Positions 1 through 11,082 of a DNA stretch of 64,000 bases are shown here, piece after piece. Under the pieces are notes generated by a model. It was not told the DNA's origin. It searched no databases and worked only from the letters and a program-made list of their open reading frames with translations. The stretch covers positions 124,001 through 188,000 of the forward strand of contig NZ_RZOY02000008.1 of assembly GCF_004022705.2 (NCBI RefSeq), written 5' to 3'. Source of the DNA: Mesorhizobium sp. M2D.F.Ca.ET.226.01.1.1. Lineage in GTDB: Bacteria; Pseudomonadota; Alphaproteobacteria; Rhizobiales; Rhizobiaceae. Position 1 is the stretch's first letter. Each line of letters starts with the position of its first letter. Both the position numbers and the translations under genes were made by a program.

Positions 1-1251
<1,251 letters not shown>

Positions 1252-1276
1252 TGTCCCTTTCTAGCTAGGCGGCGCG

Positions 1277-2098
1277 TCAGCGCCCGGCCCATTCAATGGC
1301 GGTTTCGAGGATGGTTTTCAGCGTGGCGCGGATCGGCGCGGCGTAGGTCGCGTCGTAAGGCACAGGCCAGTTTTCCGGCGAACCCTTCCCCGATGGCTCG
1401 CGCATATAGCCTCGGTTGGAGAGTTCCATCTGCAGCGCATGCACGCCGTTTTGCGGCTGGCCGAAGCTGCGAGTGATAAAGCCGCCCTTGAAGCGGCCGT
1501 TGACCACCCAGGTCTCGCCCGTCGCAGCGAGAATGGCGGCAACCTTCTGCTGCAGCAGCGGATCGGTGCTCTTGCCGTCATTGGTGCCGAGGTTGAACAC
1601 TGGCAGCGTGCCCTCGAACAGCCGCGGCAGCACCGAGCGGATCGAATGGCAGTCATAGAGCACGATGTTTTCGTGCATGCCGCGCAGCCGATCGATCTCG
1701 GCCTGCAAGGCAGCGTGATAGGGCACGAAATATTTCTCGCGGCGCTGGTCGATCTCGGCCGGCGTCGGCTCCTCGCCCATGCGGTAGAGCGGGTCGCCGT
1801 CGAAGGTGTCGGTCGGGCAAAGCGTCGTCGTCGCCTGCCCGGGATAGAGCGAGACGCCCGACGGATCGCGGTTGACGTCGATGACGGTCCGCGAGATGGC
1901 GGTGTGCACGACAGTCGCGCCGAGATCAGCGGCGAAGTCATAGAGCTTGTCGATCCACCAGTCGCAGTCGCGGCGCCCCAGCCAGGTCGAGACCAGGCGG
2001 CCGTCAAGGCCGGCGAGGTCGATGCCGGTGTGCGGGATCGAGACCAGCAGCGGCGCTCTGCCTTGGGTGACGCTGAGCCAGGATGGCGTTGCCATCAT
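1277..2098 (-). CDS. hutG: N-formylglutamate deformylase HutG
   Basis: 273 residues, N-formylglutamate amidohydrolase family. It hydrolyses N-formyl-L-glutamate to glutamate and formate, the last step of the five-step histidine pathway. Visible family motifs are SIPHTG near residue 20, CDWWIDKLYD near 45-55, YDCHSIRSVLP in the middle and a C-terminal QMELSNRGYMREP. The ATG overlaps the hutH stop in an ATGA arrangement, indicating translational coupling. It works with the divergently encoded HutF, which makes formylglutamate from formiminoglutamate, so this organism uses the HutF/HutG route rather than formiminoglutamase. Confidence 0.95.
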   Translation of the reverse strand: MMATPSWLSVTQGRAPLLVSIPHTGIDLAGLDGRLVSTWLGRRDCDWWIDKLYDFAADLGATVVHTAISRTVIDVNRDPSGVSLYPGQATTTLCPTDTFDGDPLYRMGEEPTPAEIDQRREKYFVPYHAALQAEIDRLRGMHENIVLYDCHSIRSVLPRLFEGTLPVFNLGTNDGKSTDPLLQQKVAAILAATGETWVVNGRFKGGFITRSFGQPQNGVHALQMELSNRGYMREPSGKGSPENWPVPYDATYAAPIRATLKTILETAIEWAGR

Positions 2099-3636
2099 GC
2101 CGCTCCCGCGATCGAAGGCAGCGCGACCGCGCTCGCCGCCTTCACCGTGGCGCCGCTGCGGACCAAGGCGATCGCCTTTTCCATGTCGGGATGGAAATGC
2201 CGGTCATTGTCGAGATGCGGCACTTCGGCCCGGACCAGCTTGCGCACCGCTTCCAGCGCATCGCTCGAGGCCAGCGGCGCGTGGAAATCGCAGCCTTGCG
2301 CGGCCGCCAAGAGTTCGATGCCGATAACGGCGGTTGCGTTCTCGATCATGCCGAGCAGCCGGCGCGCGCCGTGCGCGGCCATCGAGACATGATCTTCCTG
2401 GTTGGCGGAGGTCGGGATCGAATCGACGCTCGCCGGGTAAGCCTTCTGCTTGTTTTCCGAAACCAGCGCGGCCGCCGTCACCTGCGGGATCATGAAACCG
2501 GAATTGAGACCCGGCTTCGGCGTCAGGAAGGCCGGCATGCCGGACAGCGCCGGGTCAACCAGCATGGCGATGCGCCGCTCCGACAGCGAGCCGATCTCGC
2601 AGACGGCGAGCGCGATCATGTCGGCGGCGAAGGCGACCGGCTCAGCGTGGAAATTGCCGCCGGAAAGCGCGGTGTCGTCCTCGGCAAAAATCAGCGGATT
2701 GTCGGTGACGCCATTGGCTTCGGTCTCAAGCGTGTCGGCGGCCTTGCGCAGCACGTCGAGGGCTGCGCCCATCACCTGCGGCTGGCAGCGCAGGCAATAC
2801 GGATCCTGCACGCGCTCGTCGCCGACGCGGTGCGATTCACGGATGGCGCTGCCGGCCATCAGGTTGCGCAGCGCATCGGCCGTTTCGATCTGGCCGCGGT
2901 GCTTACGGAGCAAATGGATGCGCGGATCGAAGGGCGCGTCGGAGCCCTTGGCGGCGTCGGTCGACAGCGCGCCGGCGACCAGCGCCGACTGGTAGAGCGT
3001 CTCGGCTTCGAACAGGCCGGCCAGTGCAAACGCCGTCGAGAACTGCGTGCCGTTGAGCAGCGCCAGCCCTTCCTTGGCGCCGAGCGTCACCGGCTCGAGC
3101 CCATGCGACACAAAGGCGACCTTGGCCGGGAAGCGGCCGTGCGGGGTGAAACATTCGCCGACGCCGATCATGACGGCCGTCATGTGCGAGAGCGGCGCGA
3201 GGTCGCCGGAAGCGCCAACCGAGCCTTGCGCCGGCACGACGGGGATAACGTCGTTGGCAAGCATCCCCTGAAGCAAATCGATCGTCTCCGGCCGCACGCC
3301 GGAGGCGCCCTGGGCAAGGCTGGCGAGCTTCAGCGCCATCATCAGCCGCACCACCGCGACCGGCATCGGCTCGCCCACGCCGGCGGCATGCGACAGCACG
3401 ATGTTGCGCTGGAGCGTCTCGAGATCGTTGGCCGGGATGCGGACGCTGGCGAGCTTGCCGAAGCCGGTGTTGATGCCATAGACCGGCTCGCCCTTGGCGA
3501 CGATACGGGCGACCGCCTCGGCGCTGTCCTTGATCTTCGGCCGGCAGGCATCGGCGAGCTTCGGCACGGCGCCGCGATAGATGGCGCGCCAGTCGGCCAG
3601 CGCGGCGTTGCCGGGCGTCAGGGTAAGTTCCGTCAT
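2095..3636 (-). CDS. hutH: Histidine ammonia-lyase HutH
   Basis: 513 residues, the normal family length. It deaminates L-histidine to urocanate. The Ala-Ser-Gly triad that cyclises into the MIO electrophile lies at residues 142-144 in GSVGASGDLAPLSHM, the same numbering as the Pseudomonas enzyme. The frame is open further upstream, but the ATG at 3636 (MTELTLTPG) is chosen because it overlaps the hutI stop as ATGA and gives the family N-terminus. The stop in turn overlaps hutG. First pathway step but second gene of the operon. Confidence 0.97.
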   Translation of the reverse strand: MTELTLTPGNAALADWRAIYRGAVPKLADACRPKIKDSAEAVARIVAKGEPVYGINTGFGKLASVRIPANDLETLQRNIVLSHAAGVGEPMPVAVVRLMMALKLASLAQGASGVRPETIDLLQGMLANDVIPVVPAQGSVGASGDLAPLSHMTAVMIGVGECFTPHGRFPAKVAFVSHGLEPVTLGAKEGLALLNGTQFSTAFALAGLFEAETLYQSALVAGALSTDAAKGSDAPFDPRIHLLRKHRGQIETADALRNLMAGSAIRESHRVGDERVQDPYCLRCQPQVMGAALDVLRKAADTLETEANGVTDNPLIFAEDDTALSGGNFHAEPVAFAADMIALAVCEIGSLSERRIAMLVDPALSGMPAFLTPKPGLNSGFMIPQVTAAALVSENKQKAYPASVDSIPTSANQEDHVSMAAHGARRLLGMIENATAVIGIELLAAAQGCDFHAPLASSDALEAVRKLVRAEVPHLDNDRHFHPDMEKAIALVRSGATVKAASAVALPSIAGAA

Positions 3637-4865
3637 TGTCCTCTCCAGATGCGGGCATGGAGCGGGTTGAAGCCCATGCGGTAAACGAGTTCGGCAGGGC
3701 GCTCGATGTCCCAGATGGCGAGGTCGGCCGACTTGCCGGCTTCCAGCGTGCCAGTCTGGCCGAGCAGGCCAAGCGCTCGCGCGGCCTCGCGGGTGACGCC
3801 TGCGAGACATTCGTCGACAGTCATGCCGAACAGCGTCGCGGCCATGTTCATGGTGAGCAGCAGCGAGGTGAGCGGCGAGGTGCCGGGGTTGGAGTCGGTG
3901 GCGACCGCCATTTTCACGCCATGGCGGCGGAAGAGATCGACCGGCGGCTTCTTGGTCTCGCGGATGAAATAGTAGGCGCCGGGCAGGATGGTCGCCACGG
4001 TGCCGGCCTTGGCCATCGCCCCGGCGCCCTCCTCATCCGTGTATTCGAGATGGTCGGCCGACAGCGCGCCATAGCGTGCGGCGAGGGCCGCGCCATGCAG
4101 GTTGGAAAGCTGGTCGGCATGGAGTTTCACGGGCAGGCCGAGCGCCTTCGCCTTGTCGAAGACGCGAGCCATCTGCTCCGGCGAGAAGGCGATGCCCTCG
4201 CAGAAACCGTCGACGGCGTCGGCAAGCTTTTCAGCCGCGACTTCCGGCAGGATTGCGCCGGCGACGAGATCGATGAAGGCGTCCTTGTCGCCCTTGGCTT
4301 CCGGCGGCAGGGCGTGGGCGGCGAGACAAGTGGTGCGGATCGTGACCGGGCGCTCGTCAGCCAGGCGGCGGGCGGCGCGCAGCGATTTTTTCTCGTTGTC
4401 TGCATCGAGGCCGTAGCCCGACTTCACCTCGACGGTGGTGACGCCTTCGGCCATCAGCGCGTCGAGGCGCGGCAGCGTCTCAGCGATAAGCTGGTCCTCG
4501 CTCGCGGCGCGCAGCGACTTGACCGAGGAGACGATGCCGCCGCCGGCGCGGGCTACTTCCTCGTAGGTGGCGCCGGCCAGACGCATCTCAAATTCGTTGG
4601 CGCGGTTTCCCGCATAGACAAGGTGGGTATGGCAGTCGATCAGGCCGGGCGTGATCCAGCGGCGCTCGCAATCGATGGTCTCGGCGCCCTGCCCGGCAGC
4701 GGCCGGCATGCCGGCCTCGAGGCCGGCATATATAATGAGCCCGTCGCGCGCCGCGATCGCGCCTTTCTCGACGATGCCGAGCCCGGCAGCACCCTCGGCC
4801 ATGGTCGCCAGGCGCGCGTTGCGCCAGACACGAAGGCCGCTCTTCCCGTTTGCTCCACCCATCAT
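3633..4865 (-). CDS. hutI: Imidazolonepropionase HutI
   Basis: 410 residues, amidohydrolase superfamily. It opens 4-imidazolone-5-propionate to N-formimino-L-glutamate. The metal HxH is in LIDCHTHLVYAGNR near residue 80, with downstream KLHADQLSN and the ATDSNPGTSP strand carrying the metal Asp. It is the first gene of the leftward hut operon, starting at two consecutive ATGs (4865, 4862) behind GGAAAAG. The promoter region up to 4926 is shared with hutF and carries the putative HutC operator. Confidence 0.96.
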   Translation of the reverse strand: MMGGANGKSGLRVWRNARLATMAEGAAGLGIVEKGAIAARDGLIIYAGLEAGMPAAAGQGAETIDCERRWITPGLIDCHTHLVYAGNRANEFEMRLAGATYEEVARAGGGIVSSVKSLRAASEDQLIAETLPRLDALMAEGVTTVEVKSGYGLDADNEKKSLRAARRLADERPVTIRTTCLAAHALPPEAKGDKDAFIDLVAGAILPEVAAEKLADAVDGFCEGIAFSPEQMARVFDKAKALGLPVKLHADQLSNLHGAALAARYGALSADHLEYTDEEGAGAMAKAGTVATILPGAYYFIRETKKPPVDLFRRHGVKMAVATDSNPGTSPLTSLLLTMNMAATLFGMTVDECLAGVTREAARALGLLGQTGTLEAGKSADLAIWDIERPAELVYRMGFNPLHARIWRGQ

Positions 4866-4890
4866 CTTTTCCGTTTGCTTGGACGGCGAT

Positions 4891-4904
4891 TATGTATATA
4901 CATA
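4891..4904. promoter_or_regulatory. Putative HutC operator between hutI and hutF
   Basis: TATGTATATACATA is a perfect 14-bp palindrome in the divergent hutI/hutF promoter region. Its core GTATATAC fits the GT-N-TA-N-AC half-site pattern of HutC-subfamily GntR regulators. A hutC gene lies at 6329. One site here could control both transcription units, released by urocanate as in other HutC systems. Binding is inferred. Confidence 0.72.
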
Positions 4905-4959
4905 TTGGAACGAGACGCAAGTGGTAATGTCATCTAGGCATTCAGATTCGGAGAGGAAC

Positions 4960-6315
<1,356 letters not shown>

Positions 6316-6328
6316 GCAGGACCGTTCG

Positions 6329-7075
6329 ATGAGCTTGGTCGAGACAGACGATATCGAGGGCGGCGAGAGCATATCGCTGCATCAGCGTATCCTGTCCGAC
6401 ATTCGCGACAGGATCCTGTCCGGCGCATGGGCGCCGGGGCATCGCATTCCCTTCGAGCACGAGCTGACGGCTCAGTATAATTGCTCGCGCATGACGGTGA
6501 ACAAGGCGCTGTCGCAGCTCGCCAAGGCCGGGCTGATAGAGCGCCGACGCCGCTCCGGCAGTTTCGTGCGCCAGCCGCAATCGCAGGCGGCGGTGCTGGA
6601 GCTGCATGACATCAGGATCGAGGTCGAGGCGCTCGGCCTGCCCTATCGCTATGAGCGGCTGGAGCGCCTGAAGCGGCGCAGCAGCGCCGAGGACCGGACG
6701 CTTCTCGGGCTCAACGCATCTGGTCCGGTGCTCGCGCTGGAAGGGCTGCATTTTGCCGGCGAACGGCCGTTCGCGCTTGAACAGCGTCTGATCAACCTCT
6801 CAGCCGTGGCCGAGGCCGATGAGGAGGAATTTCTCGACATCGCGCCTGGCCCATGGCTGATCGGCCGCGTGCCGTGGAGCGAAGCGGAGCACCGCATCCG
6901 CGCCATGGCGGCGGACGAGACGATTGCGGATGCCCTCGACATCGACGCGAGCGCGCCCTGCCTGGTGGTCGAGCGCCGCACCTGGAGCGCGGAGCATCCG
7001 GTGACGCATGTGCGGTTCATCTATCCGGCGGAGAGCCACACGCTGGTGGCAAGGTTCACGCCGTCGCAGGGGTGA
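6329..7075 (+). CDS. hutC: Histidine-utilisation repressor HutC (GntR/UTRA)
   Basis: 248 residues. N-terminal winged helix (about 20-90, with LTAQYNCSRMTVNKALSQLA as recognition region) followed by a UTRA effector domain (about 105-245, including VVERRTWSAEHPVTHVRF). This is the HutC subfamily of GntR regulators, which repress hut genes and respond to urocanate. Placement directly after hutF and the matching palindrome at 4891-4904 support the assignment. Start ATG follows AGGA at 6318. Confidence 0.93.
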   Translation: MSLVETDDIEGGESISLHQRILSDIRDRILSGAWAPGHRIPFEHELTAQYNCSRMTVNKALSQLAKAGLIERRRRSGSFVRQPQSQAAVLELHDIRIEVEALGLPYRYERLERLKRRSSAEDRTLLGLNASGPVLALEGLHFAGERPFALEQRLINLSAVAEADEEEFLDIAPGPWLIGRVPWSEAEHRIRAMAADETIADALDIDASAPCLVVERRTWSAEHPVTHVRFIYPAESHTLVARFTPSQG

Positions 7076-7079
7076 CGCC

Positions 7080-7281
7080 AGCGTCCCCTTCTCCCCTTGC
7101 GGGAGAAGGTGGATCGGCGCGCAGCGCCGGGACGGATGAGGGGTGTTGGGAGAAACGAGGCGCTGAAGAACAGGGTGCTTCAAGCGCCCATTTCTTCAAA
7201 GCAGCGATCCTTCCAACACCCCTCATCCGACCGAGCTTCGCTCGGCCACCTTCCCCCACAAGGGGGGAAGGGGAAGTCGGC
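7080..7281. repeat. Composite palindromic intergenic repeat
   Basis: The hutC-ridA gap is filled by a large inverted structure. Sixteen-base arms GGATGAGGGGTGTTGG (7134-7149) and its exact complement (7213-7228) enclose 63 bases. Outside them are hairpins of the type CTTCTCCC..GGGAGAAG (left) and CCGAGC-TTC-GCTCGG plus CCTTCCCCC..GGGGGAAGG (right). Related blocks occur at 10553-10611 and 35387-35519, so it is a dispersed family. It lies between convergent genes and could also end transcription. Confidence 0.8.
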
Positions 7282-7282
7282 G

Positions 7283-7627
7283 CTATAGCGCCGCCGTCAC
7301 AATGATCTCGACCAGATATTCCGGGCCGGCGAGCTTGGCTTCGCCAGTGGCGCGGGCAGGCGTGTAGCCCTGCGGCACCCACTTGTCCCACTCCGAGTTC
7401 ATCTCGGCGAAGGTGCCCATGTCGGCCAGCCAGATGATCGCCTGGACGATCTTGGTCTTGTCGGTGCCGGCCTTGGCCAGCAATTCGTCGATGGTCTTCA
7501 GGATGTCGCGGGTCTGCGAGGCGACGTTGCCGCCGGGCTCGCCGACCTGGCCGGCCAGATAGACGGTGTTGCCGTGGATAACGATCTGGCTCATGCGCGG
7601 GCCGACATCGATGCGACGAATGCTCAT
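7283..7627 (-). CDS. RidA family protein
   Basis: 114 residues, YjgF/YER057c/UK114 (RidA) family, typically a trimer that hydrolyses reactive enamine/imine intermediates released by PLP enzymes. Conserved features are VYLAGQVGEPGG in the N-terminal half, QTRDILKTIDELLAKAGTDK in the helix, and the C-terminal ARATGEAKLAGPEYLVEI, where the Arg is the usual ligand-binding residue. AAGGA precedes the ATG at 7627. It is convergent with hutC and not part of the hut operon. The substrate cannot be told; RidA subgroups differ. Confidence 0.88.
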   Translation of the reverse strand: MSIRRIDVGPRMSQIVIHGNTVYLAGQVGEPGGNVASQTRDILKTIDELLAKAGTDKTKIVQAIIWLADMGTFAEMNSEWDKWVPQGYTPARATGEAKLAGPEYLVEIIVTAAL

Positions 7628-7799
7628 TCGAGAGGTTCCTTCGTTTCCTGGAGTCGCTGCTCTTTAGAGTCCGGGACGACTTGGGGCAAGGCCGACGGGC
7701 GCGAAACCAATTGAGCCAATTGTGTGGTCTCTACCCGCCGGCGCGTACACGTCGAGTTGACCAGCCGCGCCACAATTCCACCCGGCCGCCATGTTGACT

Positions 7800-7813
7800 A
7801 ATGTAATAACATC
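7800..7813. promoter_or_regulatory. Putative Zur-type box before the metal ABC operon
   Basis: AATGTAATAACATC starts 53 bases before the ATPase gene. ATGT and ACAT arms form a 4-4-4 inverted repeat that differs by one base from the alternating ATGTTATAACAT core expected for alphaproteobacterial Zur/Fur-type operators. Given the zinc-type transporter downstream, zinc-responsive repression is a reasonable inference. It is not demonstrated; a Mur/manganese site is the main alternative. Confidence 0.5.
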
Positions 7814-7852
7814 ACATATCGACGACGCATTCGATTTCGCGGACTCCGTCTG

Positions 7853-8677
7853 ATGACCAATGCTTGCCTGACCTTTCGCGACCTGACGCTCGGCTATGGC
7901 AGCCATCCGGCGATCCATCATCTCAACGGCATTGTGCGCAAGGGCTCGCTGACGGCCGTCGTGGGCGCCAATGGCTCGGGCAAATCGACGCTGATGAAGG
8001 GCATCGTGGGCGTGCTGAAGCCGATGGAAGGCGCGGTGCTTCGGATGCCCGGCGTGCGAACCGCCTATCTGCCGCAGCAGTCGGAGCTCGACCGCTCCTT
8101 TCCGGCGCGCGTCGTCGACCTGGTATCGCTCGGGCTGTGGCCGAAGCGAGGCATGCTCGGCCGCTATACCAAGGAGGACCGCGAATCCGTCAGCAAGGCG
8201 CTGCTGGCGGTCGGGCTCGGCGGCTTCGAGAAGCGGCCGATCGATACGCTGTCCGGCGGCCAGTTGCAGCGCACGCTGTTTGCCCGCGTGCTGCTGCAGG
8301 ACGCCGACCTGATCCTGCTCGACGAGCCGTTCAACGCGGTCGACGCCAAGACGGTCGGCGACCTGATTGCGCTGATAAAGCGCTGGCACGGCGAGGAGCG
8401 CACGATCATGGTCGTGGTGCACGACCTTGATCTCGTGCGGCAGAATTTTCCGGAAACGCTGCTGCTAGCCCGCCAGCCCGTCGCCTGGGGCGACACAAAG
8501 GAGACGCTGCGGCCGGAAAACCTGCTCAAGGCAAGGCGTTTCCATGAGGCATGGGAAGAAAACGCGCCGTGGTGCGAGCCAGATGCCCACGACCACGATC
8601 ACGCGCACGACCACCACGGCCATGCGCACGATCACCACCACGACCATCAGCACGGCTCGGGACCGAGGGCGGCGTGA
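7853..8677 (+). CDS. Zinc/manganese-type ABC transporter ATPase (ZnuC/AztA-like)
   Basis: 274 residues. It powers import through the permease encoded next. Walker A GANGSGKST near residue 42, signature LSGGQLQR near 140, Walker B DLILLDEPF near 160, and H-loop VVVHDLD near 190. The C-terminal 30 residues are strikingly His/Asp-rich (alternating HDH), a likely metal-binding tail that supports a transition metal, most likely zinc, as substrate. Its stop overlaps the permease start (TGATG). Confidence 0.88.
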   Translation: MTNACLTFRDLTLGYGSHPAIHHLNGIVRKGSLTAVVGANGSGKSTLMKGIVGVLKPMEGAVLRMPGVRTAYLPQQSELDRSFPARVVDLVSLGLWPKRGMLGRYTKEDRESVSKALLAVGLGGFEKRPIDTLSGGQLQRTLFARVLLQDADLILLDEPFNAVDAKTVGDLIALIKRWHGEERTIMVVVHDLDLVRQNFPETLLLARQPVAWGDTKETLRPENLLKARRFHEAWEENAPWCEPDAHDHDHAHDHHGHAHDHHHDHQHGSGPRAA

Positions 8678-9552
8678 TGGAATTCATCTACAGCCTGCTC
8701 ATCGCGCCCTTTGCCGAATTCGCCTTCATGCAGCGGGCTTTGTTCGGCTCGCTGATGCTGTCGCTCGGCGCCTGCCCGGTCGGCGTGTTCCTGATGCTGC
8801 GCCGCATGAGCCTGTCGGGCGACGCCATGGCACATGCCATCCTGCCGGGTGCTGCCGCCGGCTTCCTCCTCTATGGGCTCGAGATCCTGCCGATGACGGT
8901 CGGCGGGCTGATCGCCGGCATCATCGTCGCGCTTGGCGCGGGTGCCGTCTCGCGCTTCACTATCCAGCGCGAGGACGCCTCGATGGCGGCCTTCTATCTC
9001 ATCTCGCTTGCCGTCGGCGTGCTGATGGTGTCGATCCGCGGCTCCAGCGTCGACCTCATGCATGTGCTCTTCGGTACCGTGCTGGCGCTCAACAATGAGG
9101 CGCTGATCCTGATCGGCGGCATCGTGGCGGTGACGCTTGCCTGCCTCGCCATTTTCTGGCGCGCGCTGGTCGCCGAATGCCTCGATCCGCTGTTCCTGCG
9201 CTCGGTGAGCCGCATGGGCAGCCCGGTGCATTTCATCTTCTTAGGCCTAGTCGTGCTCAACCTCGTCGGCGGCTTCCAGGCCCTGGGCACGCTGCTCTCG
9301 GTCGGGCTGATGATGCTGCCGGCAGCAGCCGCCCGCTTCTGGACGGTGCGGGTGGAACCGATGTGCGTGCTGGCGGTGCTGATCGGCTTTGCCTCCTGCA
9401 TCGCCGGACTGCTCTTGTCATACCACGCCTCGCTGCCCTCTGGCCCGGCGATCATCCTTTCGGCCGGCGTCGTCTATTTCTGCTCGATCCTGTTCGGCAC
9501 GCGCGGCGTGCTGCGCGCCCGCATCGTGCATCACCGCCACCGCACCGCCTGA
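8677..9552 (+). CDS. Zinc/manganese-type ABC transporter permease (ABC-3 family)
   Basis: 291 residues with about eight hydrophobic segments; ABC-3 family permease of ZnuB/AztB/MntB type. The conserved cytoplasmic SLSGDAMAHAILPGAAAGF is at about 45-65. The ATG at 8677 overlaps the ATPase stop, so the pair is translationally coupled; the longer open frame upstream is only overlap with the ATPase gene. It forms the inner-membrane channel of the importer with the genes on either side. Confidence 0.9.
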   Translation: MEFIYSLLIAPFAEFAFMQRALFGSLMLSLGACPVGVFLMLRRMSLSGDAMAHAILPGAAAGFLLYGLEILPMTVGGLIAGIIVALGAGAVSRFTIQREDASMAAFYLISLAVGVLMVSIRGSSVDLMHVLFGTVLALNNEALILIGGIVAVTLACLAIFWRALVAECLDPLFLRSVSRMGSPVHFIFLGLVVLNLVGGFQALGTLLSVGLMMLPAAAARFWTVRVEPMCVLAVLIGFASCIAGLLLSYHASLPSGPAIILSAGVVYFCSILFGTRGVLRARIVHHRHRTA

Positions 9553-9577
9553 CCCATCCCCAAGCAAGGAGCCTCCA

Positions 9578-10519
9578 ATGCTGAAATCCTTCCGTGCCGC
9601 CCTGGCGTTGAGCGTTATAACGTTAAGCGCCTTCGCAACCTCATCGGCCTTTGCAGCGCCGCTGAAAGTGGTGGCGAGTTTCACGGTCATTGCCGACTTC
9701 GCGAAAAATGTCGGCGGCGACCGGGTGAACATGACAACCATCGTCGGGCCGGACGGCGACGCGCATGTTTATGAGCCGAGCCCGGCCGACGCGGTGGCGA
9801 TGGCCAAAGCCGATGTCGTGCTGGTCAACGGCCTGCATTTCGAAGGCTTTCTCCAGCGCCTGGTCGATGCCAGCGCCACCAAGGCTTCGATCGTGACGCT
9901 GACCAAGGGGGTGACGCCGATCGACTTCAAGCCGGAATTCGCCGATGCCGACGCCGCCGAAGGCGCGGATACAACCGGCGGCAAGACCGTCACCGATCCG
10001 CATGCCTTCCAGTCGATCGCCAACGCCAAGATCTATGTGAAGAACATCGCCGAGGCGTTCTGCGCGTCCGACAGCGAAGGCTGCGACAGCTACAAGGCCA
10101 ATGCCGCCGCCTACACCACCAAGCTCGAAGCGCTGGAAGGCGAAGTGAAGGCGGCGATTCAGTCGATCCCCGAGGCCAAGCGCGTCGTCATCACCTCACA
10201 TGACGCCTTCGGCTATTTCGAGCATGAATACGGCCTGACCTTCCTCGCCCCGCAAGGCATCTCGACCGATTCCGAGCCGTCCGCGGCCGACGTTGCCAAG
10301 CTGGTCGAGCAGGTCAAGCAGGACAAGGCGGCGGCGATCTTCGTGGAAAACATCACCAATCCGCGGCTGATCGAGCAGATCGCCGGCGAGACCGGCATCA
10401 AGGTCGGCGGCACGCTCTATTCCGACGCGCTGTCGGGGTCGGACGGCCCGGCCTCGACCTATATCGACATGATGCACAACAACATCACCCAGATCAAAGG
10501 CGCGATCCTGGGAAGCTGA
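9578..10519 (+). CDS. Periplasmic metal-binding protein of the ABC importer (AztC/ZnuA-like)
   Basis: 313 residues with a Sec signal peptide (about 1-27, cleavage after SAFAA) and the cluster A-I metal-binding fold. Candidate ligands match the 3-His/1-Asp zinc site of AztC: GPDGDAHVYEPSPADA, TDPHAFQS, ITSHDAFGYF and LYSDALS. It lacks the long His-rich loop of ZnuA, so it resembles the AztC type. Start chosen at the ATG after AAGGAG (9566-9571); the open frame runs further upstream but inside the permease gene. No AztD-like chaperone gene follows. Zinc is favoured, manganese not excluded. Confidence 0.87.
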   Translation: MLKSFRAALALSVITLSAFATSSAFAAPLKVVASFTVIADFAKNVGGDRVNMTTIVGPDGDAHVYEPSPADAVAMAKADVVLVNGLHFEGFLQRLVDASATKASIVTLTKGVTPIDFKPEFADADAAEGADTTGGKTVTDPHAFQSIANAKIYVKNIAEAFCASDSEGCDSYKANAAAYTTKLEALEGEVKAAIQSIPEAKRVVITSHDAFGYFEHEYGLTFLAPQGISTDSEPSAADVAKLVEQVKQDKAAAIFVENITNPRLIEQIAGETGIKVGGTLYSDALSGSDGPASTYIDMMHNNITQIKGAILGS

Positions 10520-10552
10520 GCGGCCCAGCAAAAGCATCCGACGCCGGAGCTG

Positions 10553-10611
10553 CCCCTCATCCGCCCTTCGGGCACCTTCTCCCCGTGAACGGGGAGAAGG
10601 GAGAGCGACGG
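10553..10611. repeat. Palindromic intergenic repeat, possible terminator
   Basis: A second member of the dispersed CCTTCTCCCC family. A CCCTCATCCG lead-in is followed by a perfect 10-bp hairpin, CCTTCTCCCC (10575-10584) and GGGGAGAAGG (10591-10600), with a six-base loop. It starts 34 bases after the binding-protein stop and may terminate the transporter transcript, although no T-run follows. Confidence 0.7.
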
Positions 10612-10723
10612 TTGGAATTTCCTGCGCGCGATGTCTATTTGGCAGAGAATTCCTTCGATGCGGATTGCCGCCCCTCTCCCGGAGTGGCAAGACTGCCGCC
10701 AAAGAGATCGCGAGGACGACACC

Positions 10724-11062
10724 ATGGAATACCGCCAGATCAGCGACGACTATTCGGTCTCCGGCCAGATCCAGCCCGAGGATATCGCCGCCATCAAGGA
10801 TGCCGGCTTCAGAAGCGTGATCTGCAATCGGCCGGACAATGAGCAGCCGGGCCAGCCTTCGGCCGAGAGCGTCCAGGCAGCAGCCGAAGCCGCCGGGCTC
10901 GCCTTCCGCTACATCCCGGTCATCAGCGGCCAGATCACGATGGACAATGTCGAGGATCAGGCCGCCGCGCTCGACGAGCTTGAGGGGCCGGTATTCGCTT
11001 ACTGCCGCTCCGGCGCGCGCTGCACCAACCTTTATGGGCTGATCCAGCAGCAGCGCGGGTGA
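10724..11062 (+). CDS. DUF442 / beta-lactamase-hydrolase-like phosphatase-fold protein
   Basis: 112 residues, TIGR01244/DUF442 family, related to the phosphatase-like domain found beside sulfur dioxygenases and in Blh proteins. Motifs are SGQIQPEDIAAIKDAGFRSVICNRPDNEQ in the first half (only partly quoted here as SVICNRPDNEQ), FRYIPV, and the Cys loop YCRSGARC near residue 95, of CxxGxR type as in rhodanese and dual-specificity phosphatases. ATG at 10724 chosen by homology; a longer frame from 10631 has no support. Convergent with the Lrp gene. Substrate unknown. Confidence 0.78.
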   Translation: MEYRQISDDYSVSGQIQPEDIAAIKDAGFRSVICNRPDNEQPGQPSAESVQAAAEAAGLAFRYIPVISGQITMDNVEDQAAALDELEGPVFAYCRSGARCTNLYGLIQQQRG

Positions 11063-11082
11063 AGATTTGCCGCGAAAGTGGC

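Noticed and set aside
2083..3684. Long rightward open frame (533 codons) opposite hutH
   Set aside because: It is antisense to an unmistakable hutH with an intact MIO motif; the Arg/Gly/His-rich translation is the usual shadow of GC-rich coding DNA.
10631..10723. Longer N-terminus for the DUF442 protein
   Set aside because: The 31 extra residues do not match the family, and the ATG at 10724 has a nearby GAGG.
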